Assembly: GCA_033060915.1 (NCBI GenBank)
Contig: CM065378.1
Location: 31,322,501-31,386,500 of the forward strand
Source of the DNA: Euryodendron excelsum
Lineage: Eukaryota > Streptophyta > Magnoliopsida > Ericales > Pentaphylacaceae
Length of the DNA stretch: 64,000 nt
Direction: 5' to 3'
Shown: positions 11,201-24,900 of the stretch, one piece after another
How positions within the stretch are numbered: the stretch's first letter is position 1
Layout: every line of letters begins with the position of its first letter
The notes under the pieces: generated by a model
Databases searched by the model: none
The model's input: only the letters and a program-made list of their open reading frames with translations
Told to the model about the DNA's origin: nothing
Made by a program: the position numbers and the translations under genes

Positions 11201-13936
11201 TTTTGGTTGAAAGGAATTACTCTGAGATGAATAAAACATGATTGGAAGAGCTTTTAGATCTCCCTGTTTCTCTCCTCTACTCTTTTTCCTTCTCACTCTA
11301 CTCTTTTGAGCAAAGTGGCTTGGAAAACATGTGCTTGTGCCCTCCCTCTCCTATTTCTTTCTTCTTTTTTTTTCTTCTTATCTTCTTGTCTCTTTTTCTT
11401 TGGATATAAGATTAGTAAGAGTTTGTTTCCTACTATACTTTAGTAGAAATTTTCTTCAAGGCAGGCAAACCTTGGTTGCACCATCATTTTAAGTTTTAGG
11501 ATTTTTTTCTTTTTTTTTGCTCTTTTTTTTTATAAGTAGCAATTTGTTTATGAGATGATATATAAATTTTCTTCTCCTTGCTTTGTTCCTTTGGCTATTT
11601 GATTCTCATTCTGAATTTCAATAATGCTTCTTTTGCAGGTTGACCTTGTGAAGGATAGTGTGATCAGAAGGGGTTCAAAGAGAGTATCCTTCACCTTTCG
11701 TAAGGTATGTGGAATTCATTTTTTGTTTTGTCTCCATCTGCTGACTAACTCAAATTTGTTTGTATGCATATTGTGCGTGTAACGGCCTTGAAGATTTGGG
11801 ATAGATCTATATGGTTTTCTTACTTACATTTGGTCAGCATGATATACATTCAAGGAGCTGAGCATCCGTTGTTCAGCCAATCTATGTGATGATGTAAGAT
11901 TGCTTTAGGAGACTAATGATAAAGCCACCTGTAATTGGGTTAGTAGTGGGCTTTGGGTAAAAATAGATTCTAGGGTTCCTGGGTTAGGGTTTTAAAGTAT
12001 ATAAGTTCTGGGGTTTATATAATGGAAAAAAAAAGAAAAAAAAAAAAGAAGATAGAATTGGTTTGGTTTTAAGAGTGGCAGCTTGCTAGATTTTCAGAAT
12101 TAAGGATATTTAACGGTCTAGACGGCATGTAATATATTGTTTTAATGGTTTAATTGAAGGCGAATAAGCAAGGGGTTAGGGTTCATTTAAGCTTGATTTG
12201 TTATGGTTTTGAGGCTAAAAGTCACCTTTTTGGGGTTGCAATAGTAACCTCAGAACATTGCTGGGATATTTTGTGCAAAGGAGGAGGAAGACCCTCGTAA
12301 AGGTTATGCAGAGTTGTATTCCTATTCTACTTGATTTATGACACAATTTGGAAACTAAGAGATCTTGACAAACTAGAATATTTTAGACCGAATAAAGACT
12401 CCAATAAGACCCAAAAAACATAATTTGTCTATGGTGCTTGCTTCAACTTTCCAAGTCGTAAAAACAAAGTTCAAGATGCCCTTATTACTATTTAACCACC
12501 AATTTCTCTTATTACATGATGGATCTTGTTTTACTGCTCTGAGCAATAACTAGCTTTTAATATTGCAAGTTGCCCATCTTTTTTTTTAATAAGTACAAGT
12601 TTCCTATCTTATTGTCTTCCCTCTGCCAATTTTCTAGTACTATGCCCCAACCCTTCCAGCCCTTGCTTCCAGATTGATGAGAAATTGGGTTTCCTCTTGC
12701 AATATACTAATGTTTTGTAGGTAATCTCAAATCGTTTTAAAATTTCTTTTTTACGAATTTTCTTCGAGCACTTACTATAGCCCTGGAAAGGAAAATTTTC
12801 TAGTTGTGCCACTGTTTCTGTACTTGGTTTGCCTAGGTGTTTGGATTGAGGTGACCTAAGTGGGAACATTCTTGTAGCTTCTGTGAAGTCCCGTAGTGTA
12901 GATTGTGAACATTGACTCAGTTCTGCAGTGCAGAGTAGTTGCAATGCTTTTTTCTTTACGTACAACTTCTAACCATTATAAACATGCAGGGTTTGGATGT
13001 ATATGTTTTCATGTATTTATATGTTGAATGATGAATGGGGGATCCATCAAATCAGAAATGTGATGAACATATGAATTTGCACATAAGGATATACTTAGAC
13101 CCACTAAAGTTGATAGGCAATCTGGACTACAAAATATGATAATGCTGCTCTCACACTTTTTAACTCCTGCTGCGTTTCTGCACTTGGCTTAGAGTACATT
13201 TTACCCTTTGAATCTCTGTCTTTCTTTTTCTTTTCCTTTCTTTTTGGTTGTACTTCTATTAAAAAAAGAAAGAAAAGGATCTCACCTTCTGCCTTTTTTT
13301 TTTTTTTCCTTTTTTCTTTTTATTTCCCCAATAATTTTCTTGTCATTGCAGTAGGAGAAGTATATTTTGTCGATAACTTCTCATATATATATATATGTGT
13401 ACATTTCATGAAATGGTAATAGGCTACACAACGGTTGATACTCTCCTCCTGTTTGTAGCCCTCCAATCCAAATGGTGGTTAATTGGTACCAGGTTTTTGG
13501 AACCTTCTCATATAATTTTCCCAGATAGATTGGTACCAGGCTCAGACAATTGGTTGTTTTTTGTTTACTCATCAAAAGAAAAGGTAAGAAACTGCCTTAA
13601 GTGCCCATATGGTTAAATATAGGACACGATATTCATACCAGTTATTGAAAACTCACAATCACCAGCCTTGGGAAACTACTAAACTTAGGATTGGGCTTAC
13701 TAGAGACCCTATCAACATGCATTCTATATAAAATACTCTGTTTATTGTTGAACGTACTCTTATGACAGTGTGCGGTGTAAAGTTCAAAGAATTGGCTTGC
13801 TGCATGCGTTTCTCATTTTCTCTTCTATATATCTGTTGAGCTTAAAAGATGGGTAAGTTGATTAACTTCATTCTTGTAGGTCAGGACAGGACCTTGCAAA
13901 TGTGAATTTCCTCAGTATTGTGATTCTCAGAGCTAA
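2278..13936 (+). CDS. ALKBH8: ALKBH8-type RRM + AlkB-like 2OG-Fe(II) dioxygenase
   Basis: This gene encodes a tRNA wobble-uridine hydroxylase of the ALKBH8 family. In the known family it converts mcm5U to mchm5U at tRNA position 34, working with a separate TRM9-type methyltransferase in plants. Coding exons are 2278-2580, 4244-4345, 4494-4580, 6120-6245, 6478-6768, 11639-11704 and 13880-13936. All junctions are GT/AG and every coding exon is a whole number of codons, giving 343 aa. An RRM occupies about residues 15-100. The AlkB core shows the iron ligands H219 and D221 (HID) and H297 (WHH), and a 2-oxoglutarate arginine pair R318/R324 (RVSFTFR). The C-terminus carries the family Cys motif CKCEFPQYCDSQ. 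There is no methyltransferase domain, unlike animal ALKBH8. Introns 1, 3, 5 and 6 are long and carry transposon fragments. The length matches the Arabidopsis family member as I remember it. Confidence 0.9.
3785..4100 (+). mobile_element. LINE 3'-end fragment (zf-RVT region) in intron 1
   Basis: One frame reads LCLIWCLWRERNKRSFEDEE, the typical C-terminal reverse-transcriptase-associated segment of plant L1-type LINEs. It is followed by a GTATACTT-containing 3' tail of the kind seen at LINE ends. It is truncated at the 5' side and lies in the sense orientation within intron 1 of the ALKBH8-type gene. It has no autonomous function. Confidence 0.7.
5560..5729. repeat. 85-bp tandem duplication in intron 3
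   Basis: Two copies with period 85 bp, both containing AACCTTGTTT, GAATCAGTCTCC and GAGTACATATCTATGG, with several substitutions between them. It lies in intron 3 of the ALKBH8-type gene and has no coding signal. Confidence 0.8.
7272..7941. mobile_element. Non-autonomous DNA transposon with TIRs and target duplication
   Basis: The left end CTAAGAAGCACGGACAC and the reverse complement of the right end, CTAGGAAGCATGGACAC, form 17-bp terminal inverted repeats with two mismatches. The direct repeat GTGGTAGC flanks both sides (7264-7271, 7942-7949), extendable to a 9-bp GTGGTAGCC if the first C is counted as target. Nine bp would point to a Mutator-like element, eight to hAT. Subterminal GACACG-rich repeats occur at both ends, including a nearly duplicated block near 7,300-7,410. 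There is no transposase. It sits in intron 5 of the ALKBH8-type gene. Confidence 0.8.
8285..8745. mobile_element. MITE-like dispersed repeat, copy 1 (intron 5)
   Basis: This segment of about 460 bp is the reverse-complement counterpart of 22,555-23,010. Shared landmarks include ACCAGAAAA, GGAAC followed by CATTCCAA, CTATCCAATATG, GTTACCTAA and TGGAGTTTTGG. The ends are weakly inverted (GTGTTACCAGAA versus a reverse-complemented TATGTTGCCTGGAA), which fits a degraded hAT-type MITE. A shorter relic with GTTACCAGAAAATGC lies at about 11,040. No coding capacity. Confidence 0.7.
9145..9209. repeat. (CTT)n then (CT)n microsatellite
   Basis: About 16 CTT triplets followed by CT dinucleotides, in intron 5 of the ALKBH8-type gene, probably length-polymorphic. 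Similar shorter CTT runs occur at about 10,920. Confidence 0.9.
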
Positions 13937-15993
13937 AAGGGGGGTGGTTTGCATAATGATTTGAGATGAATTCTAGGAATAAAAAAATCTGTTGAATCAT
14001 CTATGGGATTCTTATGTGGAGCTGGTCACTGTGGAACAACGCAAACACGAGTAAAAATGGTCCGATTGTCTGCAAACTAGCATCCATTTTACTAAGGAAC
14101 TGACTTCCAATTCTTCCGGTGCAATTGCAAACATTGAAGGCAGGAAAGAAATTGTGAAGGTTGGACATAGGACTGTTAAGGATTAGTGTTTCTGTTGTAT
14201 TTGCATGATAAGATGAGAGGAAATTCTTGGCCATAATTTGATGGACAGCTTCTTGTCTTCTATTTTTTCATTTCTTGATGTATTGGGTCCTGTTTGGATG
14301 TCTCTTGGATTAGAATGAACTCCTTCATAATTAACATGGTATTTTTTTACGTAGATGTCCACGGTCTTGACGGAAGCTATTTTGGAAAAATGGGGGACTC
14401 CATATTTCTTCCAGAGTGATCATTTTTTGGTTTCCTCTTTATTTATTTACTTATTTTTTGTGACTGAAAATACAAAGAAACAGAAAAAACCGAACTCATT
14501 CAAGGTGATAAATTTGTACGTGACAATATTGTGCAAGATGTGAATCAACTCACCTCTAGAGTACATTCAAATAGGCCATGGAATTCGCCACGGTCATCAC
14601 ATTTGAAATTCTAGATCTTCAGCAACAGTCCGATCTAGCTTCCTAGTGACACTGGAATACATAAGTCTCTCTCTCTCTCTCTCGCTCTCTCTCAGAGTTT
14701 TTAAGTACTTATTTATTTGTGTTTTTAGGTTTGAATACATTTTCTCCTTTATTGAAACCTGTCAGTAGGGCTGTAAATGGTTGTGAAGATGGTTAAAAGT
14801 GATTTTCACCATCGCAGTTGTTTATCCTTAGATTGTTTACAACCAAAGAATCATAATGATAATACGTAGGATAATAACCAGAGTCCGCCATGAACTCTCA
14901 TATGAATTTTGCTTTGTTGGCATACTTCATGGCTTTGAAATTTCCACATTTGCATAGAAGGGATATTTGGGTTGGATTGGGATGCAAGTTCTATTTTGTT
15001 GTTTTCCATAATCAATAGGATTTGAATCCTGACACGTCACAACCACTCTAAAGCATATCTAAACATAATCAATAGGATTTGAATCCTGACGAGTCACAAC
15101 TACTCTATAGTATATCTAAACACGAAAACAATATAACACGAAAACAATCTCTTCACATAAAGAAGGGGATTTGAATACTGATATTCGCTCTATGGTATCT
15201 CCAAATATATGTAACAATCTCCAGACCACGCATGGCAGAAGGCCTATGCATTCGATCGGCCTTAGTTGATGGGATATTCGAATAGAAGGTATTTTGTCAA
15301 ATAGGAATGAACAATACCATTTACTGGTTAAACGAAGGTATTTTGTCCCATGTAAGGCCTCATAATCCGGTACCCCATCTGTTTTTAAGTCACCATTTTC
15401 ATTCCTAGCTTTCAGAAATGAGTCCAAACTATGCCCATATGAGTTCCTACTTTCTCCGGTACTCCAGATTACTAACGATGAAGAGACTCCTGAACAGGAA
15501 CAAGATCACTACCCTGTGTATTTTCTAAATATAGAAAATTTAAAATGCGGAAACTCTTTATACTTTTCTTCTTCTTCTTCCTATTTTTTTTCAATGTTTT
15601 TCCATTTTCTTTACTACTGACCAACAAAGAAAATAAGCATACCCAGGATTTACCCTTTAATCTTATTTCCCTGGTGAAGTCCTAAGTACACTACTGTGTA
15701 CCACTTGTCATACGGATGGCAAGAGATCAATCCCTTGACAATTTAAATACATGACTTCATGCTTTTTACTTTTGCAATCAGAGATAAAATTGGATGAAAT
15801 TACAATTATGAATTAACTATTAACAAGAAAAAAAAAAGTTATACTCAAGAACAAATAAGTACTGCTAAAATCTTAGGGAAAAGGTTAGAAAATTCAGCAT
15901 CTCAAGTGATATTCAAGTGGTATCCAGATTCTATCCTCCCATGTCACTCATCCTCTTGACAGCTAGTAACTTGTAAACCAGCACTGGTGTCTA
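13937..15993. other. Convergent intergenic region with 3' UTRs
   Basis: This lies between the stop of the + strand ALKBH8-type gene and the stop of the - strand BAM8-type gene, so it should contain both 3' UTRs. Also present are a CT microsatellite (about 14,668-14,692) and a 57-bp tandem duplication starting at 15,010 and 15,067, both units containing CAATAGGATTTGAATCCTGAC. No convincing gene or RNA was seen. Confidence 0.5.
15010..15123. repeat. 57-bp tandem duplication
   Basis: Two adjacent copies with period 57 bp and a few substitutions (CACGTCACAACC versus GAGTCACAACTA), followed by a partial repeat of ACACGAAAACAAT. Intergenic. Confidence 0.85.
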
Positions 15994-18900
15994 TCACGGT
16001 TCGAGTTCACCTGCAATTTCTCCTGCAAAAGATATATAAAAAATAAAAGTTGAATAGCAATTACGTGCATAAATTTTGTGATGTTCGACATAAACATTAT
16101 AAACAAATATAAAAAATCATGGAATTCAAGAATTACAGTGTATAGACGCTAGATTAGTAAGCAGCATCAATGCCATAAATATGCACCAACCACGGTCATA
16201 CTAGAAACTAAAACTATCTGAATGTAAAATGAACTAAAGCCCATACTTTGTAACAAGAACACCTGTGTTCACTTTTTTTTCTTCATTTTTATGGTTCATT
16301 GTGTTCTGATTTCACACTCCTTCATCGGTGCTTTGGTTGCAAGGGTTCAAAGTTAAATAAGGCGTTTGCCCATTCATAGGCATCTAAATTTTGCTACTCT
16401 CCCTCCCTACCTTCCTCTTTCTCAAGAGTGCATTTTGCCATCATCCCATTTTAAACTACTCATTTGAAATGAGTGAAAATGATCTATAACCTTCCCAAAA
16501 TATGCATGATATCAAGTTTTCAAAATCTCAAAATGTGATTATTCGATTTTCATTTTATTGTTAAAGTTTCGGGAGTAAACTGAACAGACAAAAAAAAAGA
16601 CGGTGAACAATTTGTGATATGGGGCATCCAAACGCCAGTCAAACTGAATAAAACTGGACCAAACATGAGGAATTCTGAGATCATACCATGCATGCATTTA
16701 ATAAAGTAGTCCAATTCTGGGAAGCATATTGTTCCTTGAACAAAAGGTGAGGGCTGTTGATACACAAAGAACAAAAAGTGGCGATGATCAGGATCATTTC
16801 TTGGCTTTGCATTCTCAACTATTCTCATGTGCCCTTCTCTATCATAACATGGAACTGCATTCTGACCAGCTACAGTCAATCCTCGATCCCAGGCCGAATT
16901 TAAAACCTGAAGAACCAAAGTTCTTTATCAACACTCATCTTTAGCTCTAGGAATCAACAAGCATACAAACTAAAAAAAGCATATTGTTTGCCACTCCAAA
17001 CTTGGGCAACTTTAGAGTTTATCCACATTTAGTGAACGCTAGCATTACTCGACCAAAGAAGGGTCAGCACCTGCCAACTCAAACCTTCTGCATCAGCCAA
17101 TGCTTCATCAATTTCCTGACAAGGAACCTGCAGCCCTGCCCAGACAAACTTCATTGTCACAGAGTGTTTCTTAAGAACCTCAAAAACTGGAGAATATCCG
17201 TCTTGGTTCGTAGGGTTATAGTACCCAGCTGTCAGTTCTGCTGCATGGCTTGTAGTTTTGTACCAGCAATAGATGGCCGGAATCTGCACAATGTAATTAT
17301 TCCTTCAAAATCTACTATTCTATGTAAGAAAATTGGCTTTACCTTTTCTTATTATATAATTGAATACACCAGATTATTAAAGCTCCTTGCCTCCCTCTGT
17401 GTGCGTGTGCACACGCACGCGCGTGTTGTGTTAAGGTTTAGAAAGGTTTCTCCAACAGCTGCCATTTTCTATTTCATGAATCATACATTGAAAATATCAA
17501 AGGAACAAGCCATTTAAGAGTGTAACTGTTTTTCAGTTTTGGTTCAAGCCATATATAAATCTGAAATTGGACTCTATCTAAATATTAAATTTTGGTCTCA
17601 TCTCCAGTTCCATAACTGAAAGAACCAGAACCACTCACATAATACTCGGTCTGCATCAGGTAAATATTGAATAACAAAGCAATATAGATGTCTGACTCTA
17701 TTTCTTCTTAGGTGAACACTAGGATAGAGGGAGAGAGTCACATAGTACATGTTTTCAACTTAAAAGTGATTCCATTAGTAATGCACATATATAGTGCACT
17801 AAATGACATCCCCCAATCAACCAATTTCCTGATGAGGATACCATAAAGTTTTATTGGAAGCTCAAAATACTGGTTTTAAGTAGGAAAAAAAAAAAAAAAG
17901 AAGGCTATTGGAGTTTTTAAGTTCCTATTTTGCATCATTCTTAGCATTGCAGTAACTTTTTTTTTTTTTCCTTTTCTTTCTTAGCACTTAAGTTTTTTTT
18001 TTTTCTTTCTATTTATTAATTTATAGAAATGAAAATGAGCAAAAGCACATTTCACTAGGCAATTCTAAGTACTTCCCTAGGAAAATTGAGGTTGTTTAGA
18101 AATTGAAAATGGCCCAAGAATGACCATACTTCAAAATTTTATCATCTTTGCTCTCAAATTCTAAAATCTAACAAATAATGAGTTCTCAAAATGATGCAGA
18201 GGTAAATATATATCATTCACCCTCCCTCACTCTATCTGCCTTGTTTCTTCATCCATTTCTTTCCTCAATATAAAGGAGGAGAGGGAGAGGGGGTGGCGGT
18301 GGGGAGAACGCATAGCTAATCTGATGAAACTGCAAGAAAGAAAAAGCTTTTCTAACTCTACTTTGATTATCCCAAATTGAACCAGAGCAACTCCGGTTCA
18401 CATAATTAGGCACACAGGTAACTGGGTTCCCATTATCACCCCTCATTCTTCTTAGTATTTTTTTCTTTTTCTTTTTTGTACGTCTGTATTCACTAAAACA
18501 AGAAAATAAAACTAAATATAAAAATAAAGAACTTCAGTTTGTTCCACCGCATCATGAAAACAGAGGGAGATCATTCAAATCATGCAAGCAACATAGCAGT
18601 AACAAATTCACATGGTATTCACCAAAAAAAGGAAGTCCTGAGGGAGATTCCAAAGCAAAGGCAGAACCTGATGTGTTTTTTGTCAACAGCTAAATGCTTG
18701 ACATTAAAGGTTATGCCACTAATAAAGGATACTTATCCTTACAACTCTTAACATTATCACATAACAAAGCTACTAATCCTATCTAGGCTATCTTTAACTT
18801 CTGTATAGCGAAGAAACTTCGTCCAAGTATAGAAACCTACTAAAAACCTCACAAATGGCCCAATTCTAAGGTGTAATAAATGTTGTAGTCACCGGATGCA

Positions 18901-21900
18901 TTGCCAGGTTGATCCTTTGACAAAATATCTAATATGCTGTCAACTACTAAGTCTACTATATACTCGACAATGTCTATGACTAGCAAATGCAGCTCATACA
19001 CGCATAAAGTAGCCTTGGATGATTGGATTGATAGAATTCAGGGCATGACAAGATTTCAAAGGCAGAGCCAACTCAATGGATTAATATTTTATGTAACGGT
19101 TTTATTTCCTGAATCAGAAGTTGAAAAGTTCACCTTATAACTATATTGTTATATTGTTAGTGTTGTTACAGAACCAAGAGTCCTCATTGACTGAATATTC
19201 ACAGAAAATATTATTCGCATTGCATGGGCACATCTAAAAGTTCTGTCAATCAGGATGATGAAACAACATGAAAACTCGAAGGACTACTATGATTTGGATG
19301 ACTTGCAATAGTAAATTGGTAGCATATTTAGGGAATATAAAACTTCATCAGGATATAATTAATTAAAGCAGACATAGTTTACCATCCACTTTTATGCATA
19401 AGCAACAGATATAAATAGACATCCTAAAATCACTATAGACAAAGTATATACAATAAAAAGGTACCTTTACAATTATCCTTGTGTCCTCAAATGCAAGGCT
19501 TGCAAGAGATAGGACATTATCGGCATGATCTATTAAAGACTGAGCATACCAGTGGAGAAAAAAGCGCCCATAGTAGCTATCATAATCACCTCGTTCACAG
19601 AAGAAGCCAGTTTCATGCGGTCTAGAATTGTATTGACCAGCATTATCAGGTCCCCTGGCCCAGAATGAGTGCCCACGCAATTTTGCAGCTTTTCGTAGAT
19701 TTTGTTGCGAGTATTTGTCATAACACTGAAAAGATCAATAATACATTATTTTCTAATATGATGGTGTTTCACATAGAAAAAACACTAAGCAAGGCAGGTC
19801 ATTCATGAAGGAGTCAACATAAATACAACTCAACAAGTACGGAGTTTGCGCATGAATGCAAATCTCACATAATAAAGGCAAAAAAATAAATATAAAATAT
19901 TCAAGGTAAATGCATCAAAAGGTGAATTATTTGTCCGACATAATAACCGAAATAAATTTTGAAGACAAGGTGAAGAATGTGGTGTCGCACTTTGAGACCC
20001 ATTTCTCACAGGTAGACAAAGATTTAGTATTTTCCCCTCCAATTCATACCATCTAAGTGAATAGCTAGTCCATATTGTGCCAGATCTTGCACAAGCCAAA
20101 AAGTTCCAATAGAACATAAAACTTGAACTTAGATGAAAATAGATAAGTACTAGGGGAACGGGAAAGAAAATGGTATTCTGGATGTTCAAATGGGCCCCTT
20201 TTGGCCACGTCCTTTTCTTTTTCTTTGGGACAATTTTGGGCCATAAGAATAACCTGGCTAATCCAGAAAAATGTAGCTTCAAATTTTGGGCCACACGAAA
20301 AACCTGGTGAGACCAGAAAACTGACTTGTATAGATAGCTGACTTGCAACATGCACATACATGAGAGATAGGTTCTTTTGGGAACATCAGGCAAGCAAGAA
20401 GCCTATGTGAGTGATAGGTGTAATCACTTGAGTGCTTGGAGTGAGGGGAGACTTCCTAGGGAGTGTTTGAGGTATCAAATTCATTTATGCAATTTGTGGT
20501 GAGGTCTATTGCATGGTGTGTCCCAAAATTGTGCCATTAGTCTATATAAGTTTTCTTAGTGTGCGCTCGTAGCCTCCTACCATTCCTTTCTTATAATAAT
20601 GAAATTTCTTTATATATTTGAGTTCTTCCATGCTTCTAGTAATCACAGTCATCTTTGCTGCCCAACTGTGCCATCAATCACCTACCAAGCTCTTCAATAT
20701 AGCCAGTGTCTCAATTTAACACGACGGGGATACTCATATGTACCTCATACTCCAAGATGGCAAGCTTGCCCCTGCCAAGAGTGAAGGCCAATGTGTGCCC
20801 ACAACACATTTTGCAGTCAGTCAACTAACCCAGTCACACCCCAACTCCTAATGCATAACTTAAGCTTTCCAGCTGAAAAGAACAATATAAAGATCCATGA
20901 CAAGCAGTTACCAAATCAACAGGGCAAGAGCAGTGCACCTAGTTAGCTAAATTTGTCAGCACCATTTCCGAATAACAGAGACATGTGCCTAACCCATTTC
21001 TGTGCCAATAGCACTAGTCAATCTCCCGTGCATAACCAAACCCAAGAAACATGTCCAGAACAGACAGCTTAGCAGTGGTAAAGATACAAGAGCCCAATCT
21101 GCCCAAATCTCAGAAATATGGAAATTAAAAATCAGCACTAGATTAATATGGGTTGCTCTGATATATCAATATTTTTTCATGCTCAGCATTAATATATTCA
21201 ATGAAGATCTGTTGGACAAAGTATACATTAAATTCTTATCAATCCCGAAGAAGCCTCATTAAGTATATCATTTTCAAAACTCAGTATCAAGAAAATTCAT
21301 ATAAGTAATCCCAAACTGTTTGGATAGGGCTGAGAAATTAGTAGACCAAGATCTTTATTAACTCATATAAAAGCTTAAAGATAGTATGGAGCAATCTTTT
21401 GTAACAGTGACTTCGGATGTTCCTTAGAAACTGATGGTTACACAGCATCTTACATAGTTTCTGAAGGCAGAAACCATTGTCTCAAATGGAACCATTATTA
21501 GATGGCCACCATCCCACAAATAATGATAAGTTTGTAACATTGTTGAATAATGATTGCACACCATTAATGGCCACATTCTAACTAGGAGTTTTCACTTAGA
21601 AATTTTTTTTGGTAGCAAAATGGCCCCATTACAAACACCAATATGTTTGTATCAAAATTTATACCTTACAGCAAGAGTATAACAAGTTAGAAAAACGAGT
21701 AGTAGGAGACCCTATTGCAGTGAGTCAATGTCAAAAGAAACCACTCAATGTTGCAGCTACATGAGAAACAGTTAGTTCTGTGAAACGTATTAAGATCATA
21801 ATATGCATAGCACCCAATGACCATATGCTTCAGTCCCTCAGCAGAGTTCAACTAAATAAGGAAGAAGCAAGAGAGATGCACATCACAGGGTCTGCTTCAA

Positions 21901-24900
21901 CGGATACCTGAAACTCACCAATACCAGGATATCTCCATCCCATCCTTTCTGAAAATGAAGGGTACTTCAGCTCCCCAGAAGCTCCTAGTCCAATTTCAAC
22001 TGCAGAGACAAGACCCTCAGCGAACAAGTTATCAAACTCTGTTCGGAAGCTTCTCATGAAGTCAAAATAGACCTGAAAAATAAAAAATGCTAATGATGAA
22101 AATGTCAAATAACGCAATGATGAACTAAGAATCCATGAAGTTAGTCCTTAAAACTGAAAATATCTATACAAGGACACCTGCATGGGTAAAGTTGATGGGG
22201 AATAGGTTAATCATCTCCTCTTACATTGTCCGGTGGCTAGAGAATTGCGATCGTTGATCCTTAGCAAGTGAGGATGACTTGGGCATTCCCTAGAAAAGTT
22301 AAGGATTTTATTTTTTCTTGGAGGAAAGCTAGAGTGGGAAGAGGAAGAATAAGGCATGGTTCTTTTATGCCACATGCTATGTGGATTATTTGGGGCGAGC
22401 GCAATCAAAGGACTTTTGTTGGGACTTAAGTTGAAAAGTAGATTGCTATCTCCTTTTATAGTCGGTTCGCCAATGGAGTTAACCAATCCCTGAATCTACT
22501 TTTGGATTTTGTTGGGTCTAGGTGTTTTGTTCGACCTTGCTTTGTAGATTGATAGTATCTATGGTACCTAGAACGCAGATCGTTCTTGTACGTGAAACGG
22601 GAACGTTGTATGCCACATGCTCCAAAATATGGTATGATACGGGTAGACTTGTATGAAATATACTATTAGAATTTAAGTTACTTCTACAACAATTTTCTTT
22701 TAACAACTAAACATTTAATAAAATATGGTCTATTTTTTTCACATTAATCATGTAAAAATACATTTCTAGAAGCATTGTGGTATTTTCTGCAGATTATTCT
22801 GCCAAAACTCCATTTTGCCAGGATTTTCGTTTATTATATTTGATTTTTTTTCCCAAGTTAGGTAACCTTTAAGGAAACAAACGGGAGAATATTTCAGGAT
22901 CATATTGGATAGTTAAATTCACTGTTTTGGAACGAAAAATATACCATGTATTGGAATGTTGTTCCAAAATCATAGTCCCTAAGGTAACAGCGTTTTCTGG
23001 TAGCACTGGTAGTACCCCCATGAAAAAAAAAAAACAATTTTGTAACTGAACTTTTTTTGTATAAGAGTTTTGCGACTGAACATAATAAGAACCTGAAACA
23101 AATAAGGCATGGGCAATTGAATCAAAACTGAAAAAACACAAATATTGATAAATTTTAAAAATTTGTTCAGAAGATGAAGATGGACAAGTGTCGATAAATT
23201 AAATGTTGACTTAATACCTCTATACCAGTTCTTCCTTTTAGAACTCGTTCTTTATCAATGCCCCAAGATAGGCATTCAGTATTTCTCCTTCCTTCACGAT
23301 CTGTGAAGAATATATCTGGGTTCTCTTTCCCAATCTCCAGAACCCACTGGGGGAGGGAGATCAGTACAGCACTAGAATCATTTCCTCCATACTCATGGAA
23401 TGCCAGTACAACCTTCAGAAATAAAAGAAGAGACAAAACAGTCATTCAGCCGCATTAAGGAATGCTCTCGCCATAGATTAGTTGAGATCAGGTATTCTTC
23501 AAGAAAACATCTAAAAAGCAATAAAGTTAATGAGTCCAAATCTAAGACAGAGATTGTTACATAGACACTAACAAGGGACAATCATGGATTGCAGCGGAAA
23601 TCATGGAAAATTAAAATGTAATGCATCTTGAAGCTTGATGTGGTACAAGAAAGAAAACTAATGGTGAAGTTACAGAGTGGCAGGCTTCAGTGACAATAGT
23701 AAGAATGATTATCATATGATTCATCTCCCAATGTGCATGTTTAAAAGTTTGTGGTGATGGAATTCCTAGTATACTAATGAACTCAACAATGAACAGAGAA
23801 GTTCCTGAATGACCTGCAATTTCAGTTGGAACTCCCGGATGATGGTAAACAGTTCCCTATATCCAGACCATTCATACTTCTGTGGGCTCCATCCTTCAAC
23901 AATACCCCACCAACAATCTACAACGACACCATCTACATGTAAGGACTTCAGATGCCTTAACTCCAGTCTAACAGCTTCAGGATCAACCAACTGGCAGAAA
24001 TTGTTGATTACACCAGTCTGGCATAACAAAATTGGCCACTTACAACATCAATTGCAAGAGTTAAATGATAGAAAATGAAGCACAGAAAAGAAAGTATTAG
24101 AAATTGAAAGATGCTCGGCCAGTACTGTAAATTTAAAGACAGAGAATCAAAGCGAGAAAAGCAGCCACTTACAGCAAGCATCACATAGACAGGGACATAA
24201 GGAGTTCCTGTAAAATCAGTTCCATGCTCCCTGGAACCAACATCATGCATAAGCTGCAAAATTCAACCATGTTATCAAAATTGTTTACCTTGTACAGGTT
24301 AAAATAGCAGCTGACAAGGCACCATTCAGTGACATATATACACTAATATAAACATCTGTCCAGAAATTTACAGGAACATCCTCCTTAGAAATTCCATGAC
24401 TGTCTCTACCATATGATTATTCAATTTTATGCTCAGCAAAGCTTATCCCATATTTTACTTTTGGCTAATTTGAGATGAAGAAGCAGCAGCTGATCACACA
24501 TGACCAACATGGAAAAAAATTTCCATGAGCATAAAAGTACTACATTGCTACTGGAAACTTTTTCATTTTCTCATGAGGCACTCTAAAAGAACATAACTCT
24601 AATAACTGATCTCTCTGCCACGTCACTTGTCTCATAGGTGACGTAGTCCTTTGTATTTTGCTCTCCATTGCAAGTGATCCATGCTTAAAGCTCATACCTC
24701 AACTCCCCTCCAAATACAAGTCTGCCCCATGGCTATCAAAGTCGAATGTCCTCTTCAATATAGTTGATTTGTGGATCCAACCCAATCATAGAATTTATTG
24801 AGTCAGTTTATTGCAAGAGGCAAAATAGAATCCATATAAACAACCCCAAGTAGATGGAAAAAGGTTTAGTTGAGTTGAGTAATTGCAAGAAATAACTCTT

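Noticed and set aside
16550..16686. Longer C-terminus for the BAM8-type protein by reading through the last donor
   Set aside because: The donor (CATG/GTATGA) and a small last exon at 16,022-15,994 give a family-like ending after MHG. The read-through tail has no family resemblance, though intron retention is possible.
16984..17517. 177-codon + strand open frame
   Set aside because: It is antisense to exon 8 and introns of the BAM8-type gene. The - strand carries the conserved amylase motif.
19830..20393. 187-codon - strand open frame in BAM8-type intron 6
   Set aside because: No initiation context, domain or splice relation was seen. Composition is consistent with random AT-rich intron sequence.
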